A stretch of DNA of 8,395 bases from Phycisphaerales bacterium. Its GTDB lineage: Bacteria; Planctomycetota; Phycisphaerae; Phycisphaerales; SM1A02. Below the pieces are notes generated by a model, which was not told the DNA's origin, searched no databases, and saw nothing but the letters and a program-made list of their open reading frames with translations. The position numbers and the translations under genes are program-made. This document shows, one piece after another, positions 6,470 through 8,395 of the stretch (the first letter of the stretch is position 1; each line of letters opens with the position of its first letter). The stretch lies in the NCBI GenBank assembly GCA_003520025.1, contig DOVP01000209.1, positions 1 through 8,395 of the forward strand. Reading direction: 5' to 3'.

Positions 6470-7305
6470 GAGAGGGGACTCTTGAATCCGATGCCAAGGA
6501 ACATGGCGCCGAAGGTGCGGAGAAATTCGGCGAGGGCAAGATTGATGATGATGATGGCAAGGAAGGCGGATACGAACGACTCAGTCGTCGCCCGGCCGAC
6601 GCCCGCGGCGCCGGGCTTGCAGTTGAAACCCTTGTAGCAGGAAATGAGTCCGATGCTCAGGCCGAAGAAGGTGGCTTTGATGAGACCTGTGGTGGGTTCC
6701 CAGTAACTGAGGAACCACGCTGTGTTATCCCAGTACTCGCGTCCGGAAACACCGTTCCAGGCGACGGTAAAACCTGCTCCGCCGATGACACCGAGCAGAT
6801 CCGAGAAGATCGTCAGAATCGGTGTCATTACCGTACACACGATGACGCGGGGGACAACCAGCACATCGATTGGGTCGGCGCCCATTGATCGGACGGCATC
6901 GAGTTGTTCAGTCACTCGCATCGTTCCGAGTTCGGCCGTCAACGCGCCACCCACGCGGCCTGCCACCATGACCGCGGCCAGCACCGGGCCGATCTGCTTG
7001 ACCACCGAGACGTTGATGATCATCCCGAGTTTGTTCTCTAGTCCGTAAGCGGCAAACTGTTCGAAACTCTCCAGCGCCAGCAGCATGCCAATGAAGCCAC
7101 CGGTGATCGCCACCACCGGAATACTCAGTACGCCCACCTGCATGATGAGTGGCGCCAGAATCCGCCAGCGGAGCCAGCGGCTCGGCCGAAAGACGGCCCC
7201 GGCGAGTGTATGCATCGCAAACCGCGTGAAGCGGCCCGCTCCCTCGATGGGGAGCCGGACGCGTCGTCCGACATTCGCGGCAAGATCCAGTCCGTTGGTC
7301 GCCAC
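6466..7305 (-). CDS. mlaE: MlaE-family ABC transporter permease (279 aa)
   Basis: MlaE-type permeases move phospholipids or related lipids across the inner membrane, normally with an MlaF ATPase and MCE-domain proteins. Family hallmarks seen: an N-terminal amphipathic part (21-48), first membrane helices around 52-78 (IPVVAITGGFIGMLLAL), the highly conserved segment QIGPVLAAVMVAGRVGGAL followed by TAELGTMRVTEQLDAVRSMG (104-142) and ADPIDVLVVPR, then hydrophobic helices at about 158-182, 208-223 and 243-262. RATTESFV (238-245) matches the 'RATT' near the C-terminus. Length is normal. The start is GTG at 7305, with GAGG (complement of 7309-7312) only 3 bases away and GGGG a little further upstream; no in-frame ATG gives a better start. 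The gene follows the lipoprotein gene by 28 bp and overlaps the next by 4 bases. No mlaF or mlaD is in the window, so the partners must be encoded elsewhere. Confidence 0.92.
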   Translation of the reverse strand: MATNGLDLAANVGRRVRLPIEGAGRFTRFAMHTLAGAVFRPSRWLRWRILAPLIMQVGVLSIPVVAITGGFIGMLLALESFEQFAAYGLENKLGMIINVSVVKQIGPVLAAVMVAGRVGGALTAELGTMRVTEQLDAVRSMGADPIDVLVVPRVIVCTVMTPILTIFSDLLGVIGGAGFTVAWNGVSGREYWDNTAWFLSYWEPTTGLIKATFFGLSIGLISCYKGFNCKPGAAGVGRATTESFVSAFLAIIIINLALAEFLRTFGAMFLGIGFKSPLS

Positions 7306-7333
7306 GATCCTCAGCCCCTATGAGCGGTGGGGA

Positions 7334-8161
7334 TCACTTCATCGGCTCGTCGAAGGCGTCTTGGGAGGTCGTATCGACTTCGACGACGGTTTCGGTGCGG
7401 GGTGCTGGTACGAGGAAGATCTCGACGCGGCGGTTCTCAGCGGTGCCGCCCGTAGTGTTGGCAATGAGCGGGTGGAATTCGCCATCGCCGGCAACACGGA
7501 CTTGTTCGGCATTGACGCCCGCCTTTACCAACGCGTTGCGTACCGCAATGGCGCGGTGTACCGACAAGTGAAGATTGGACGGGTGGGCCTGTTTGGAGTG
7601 CGTGACCGGGATGTCATCGGTGTGACCGACAACGAGTACTTCAAGCGGAACGGCAGTTGGCGAAGAGATGATGCTGGCCACGGCCGCGAGCGGATTATCG
7701 GTTCCGGTACGAAGTTGATCTGAACCGCTCGCAAACGTCAGATCGCTTGAGAAGCGAAGCATGCCGTTCTCGGGGTCGAAGGAAATCTGGTCCGGATTGG
7801 ACGCGGCGATGGCGGCGAGAGCGGCTTCCATGTCCTCGGGCAGTTCGCCGATTTCAAGGGCGGTCAGATGCCTTGCGAGCGTGTCGTTTCGCTTGGCGAG
7901 TGTGTCCCATTTGGTGCTGAGGCCGTCGTACTCACCTTGTAGACGATCAATTTCCTGCTTGGACTGGTCGAGTTCTTGGTTGCGGCGAACGAGTGTCTGT
8001 TCGATTTCAGCGCGGCTTCGCTCGGCATCACTGAGTTGCTGCACCAGCGAGCGGTTGACGTTTTGCAAGGCTTCATACTTGCGACTGGTTTCATTCGGGA
8101 CGCATCCAGCGGTTCCCAGAACAGAGGCGGCGAGTAGGCTGAGAGTCAGGCGACGAATCAT
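7334..8161 (-). CDS. Pal/OmpA-like peptidoglycan-binding lipoprotein (275 aa)
   Basis: This is an exported lipoprotein that should tether the outer membrane to peptidoglycan. Residues 1-19 are a lipoprotein signal (MIRRLTLSLLAASVLGTAG) with lipid-modified Cys20; the -3 position is Thr, slightly off the usual Leu. Val21 after the Cys fits outer-membrane sorting by the E. coli rule. Residues about 25-100 are a coiled coil (VNRSLVQQLSDAERSRAEIE and onward). The OmpA/MotB C-terminal domain spans about 125-252, with LTFASGSDQL, GHTDDIPV (179-186), SNLHLSVHRA (195-204), GDGEFHP and NRRVEIFL (243-250), which include the known peptidoglycan contacts. ATG 8161 is chosen because GGAGG lies 7 bases upstream; the in-frame ATG at 8167 overlaps that binding site. 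It is the first gene of the four-gene - strand envelope operon. Confidence 0.93.
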   Translation of the reverse strand: MIRRLTLSLLAASVLGTAGCVPNETSRKYEALQNVNRSLVQQLSDAERSRAEIEQTLVRRNQELDQSKQEIDRLQGEYDGLSTKWDTLAKRNDTLARHLTALEIGELPEDMEAALAAIAASNPDQISFDPENGMLRFSSDLTFASGSDQLRTGTDNPLAAVASIISSPTAVPLEVLVVGHTDDIPVTHSKQAHPSNLHLSVHRAIAVRNALVKAGVNAEQVRVAGDGEFHPLIANTTGGTAENRRVEIFLVPAPRTETVVEVDTTSQDAFDEPMK

Positions 8162-8168
8162 GGACATC

Positions 8169-8173
8169 CCTCC
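8169..8173 (-). promoter_or_regulatory. Ribosome binding site GGAGG that fixes the lipoprotein start
   Basis: On the - strand GGAGG (complement of cctcc) lies 7 bases before ATG 8161. The alternative in-frame ATG at 8167 would leave only one base between it and GGAGG, so translation should begin at 8161, two codons later. This gives a cleaner signal peptide starting MIRR. Confidence 0.75.
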
Positions 8174-8225
8174 AAAGGCGTTGTCGTGCTAGGCTCGGCG
8201 GCGATCTTGCAGAATCGGGGGAGTG

Positions 8226-8246
8226 GCGGCATGACGGTCATGCCGC
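8226..8246. repeat. 21-bp perfect palindrome (10-bp arms) upstream of the lipoprotein operon
   Basis: GCGGCATGAC at 8226-8235 and GTCATGCCGC at 8237-8246 are exact reverse complements around one central G. The nearer arm is 65 bases upstream of the lipoprotein start codon. No T-run follows on either side. It fits an operator for a dimeric regulator of the operon, a hairpin (9-bp stem, 3-base loop) ending a transcript that enters from the right, or a dispersed palindromic repeat. Confidence 0.6.
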
Positions 8247-8333
8247 ATCATTGGCCAGTGCCAACCGAGGCGAAGCCAGTGTATCGATCGATGGGGCAGC
8301 AGGTTGGAGCATCTGAGCCACATGAGCGGAACC

Positions 8334-8352
8334 TGTGGAGAACTTGTCCACA
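8334..8352. promoter_or_regulatory. Pair of inverted DnaA-box-like 9-mers
   Basis: TTGTCCACA at 8344-8352 differs in one base from the classic TTATCCACA and equals the form common in high-GC genomes. The opposite strand of 8334-8342 reads TTCTCCACA, also one mismatch from the classic box. They face each other across one base, forming an imperfect palindrome. Such pairs occur in oriC and dnaA promoter regions. No AT-rich unwinding region is visible in the window, and only these two boxes were seen. Confidence 0.4.
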
Positions 8353-8395
8353 ATCGCCGCATGATCCGCGCTGGTGGCGTAATTGACGCCGCTGG

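Larger units (their letters stand above)
8162..8395. other. Right-end non-coding region upstream of the envelope operon
   Basis: These 234 bp show no convincing gene. They must hold the promoter of the lipoprotein operon; no clear -10/-35 pair was found on the - strand. Symmetric elements are frequent: a perfect palindrome at 8226-8246, TTGGC/GCCAA at 8251-8264, the self-complementary ATCGATCGAT near 8283-8292, a DnaA-box-like pair at 8334-8352, and GGCGT/ACGCC at 8376-8390. A short GTG-started frame at 8186-8386 on the + strand has no ribosome binding site or recognisable protein character and is left out. Confidence 0.5.

Noticed and set aside
8186..8386. 66-codon GTG-started + strand frame at the right end
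   Set aside because: There is no ribosome binding site, it is rich in Pro, Trp and His without pattern, and it runs across several palindromes.

Overview
The window is GC-rich, densely packed bacterial DNA that reads as chromosomal. The best taxonomic guess is a planctomycete, perhaps of the Phycisphaerae type. Three things point there: a Sigma70_ECF-type sigma factor directly coupled to a long Ser/Thr kinase with C-terminal TPR repeats, the short N-terminal helical motif of that kinase, and a small helical protein with a 'YLVFDLEATRREN'-like segment. This placement rests on family knowledge, not on a search.

Left part (1-807, + strand): the 3' end of an unrecognised gene, then a leader region with several inverted repeats, then a small soluble helical protein (493-807). 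A stem-loop at 831-856 separates it from the convergent kinase gene.

Signalling block (873-4252, - strand): an ECF-like sigma factor is followed by a 928-residue membrane Ser/Thr kinase. The sigma stop and kinase start share one base (TGATG), so the two are very probably co-translated. The kinase retains all its catalytic motifs. Its TPR tail after the single membrane segment is the likely sensing or docking part.

Middle (4464-5024, + strand): a stand-alone HD-superfamily hydrolase of the COG2316 type, divergent from the sigma factor and convergent with the envelope operon.

Envelope operon (8161 down to 5058, - strand): a Pal/OmpA-like lipoprotein, an MlaE-type lipid-transport permease, a transglutaminase-fold protein whose Cys and His catalytic positions appear to be Pro and Ser, and a tiny tail-anchored zinc-ribbon protein. 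The last three are linked by two ATGA overlaps, and the lipoprotein lies 28 bp upstream of the permease. No MlaF ATPase or MlaD/MCE gene is visible, which makes the gene set unusual.

Right end (8162-8395): no convincing gene. It holds a perfect 10-bp-arm palindrome upstream of the lipoprotein gene and, near the edge, two inverted DnaA-box-like 9-mers. The latter raise the possibility that the window lies close to dnaA or oriC. No tRNA, rRNA, CRISPR array or insertion sequence was seen.
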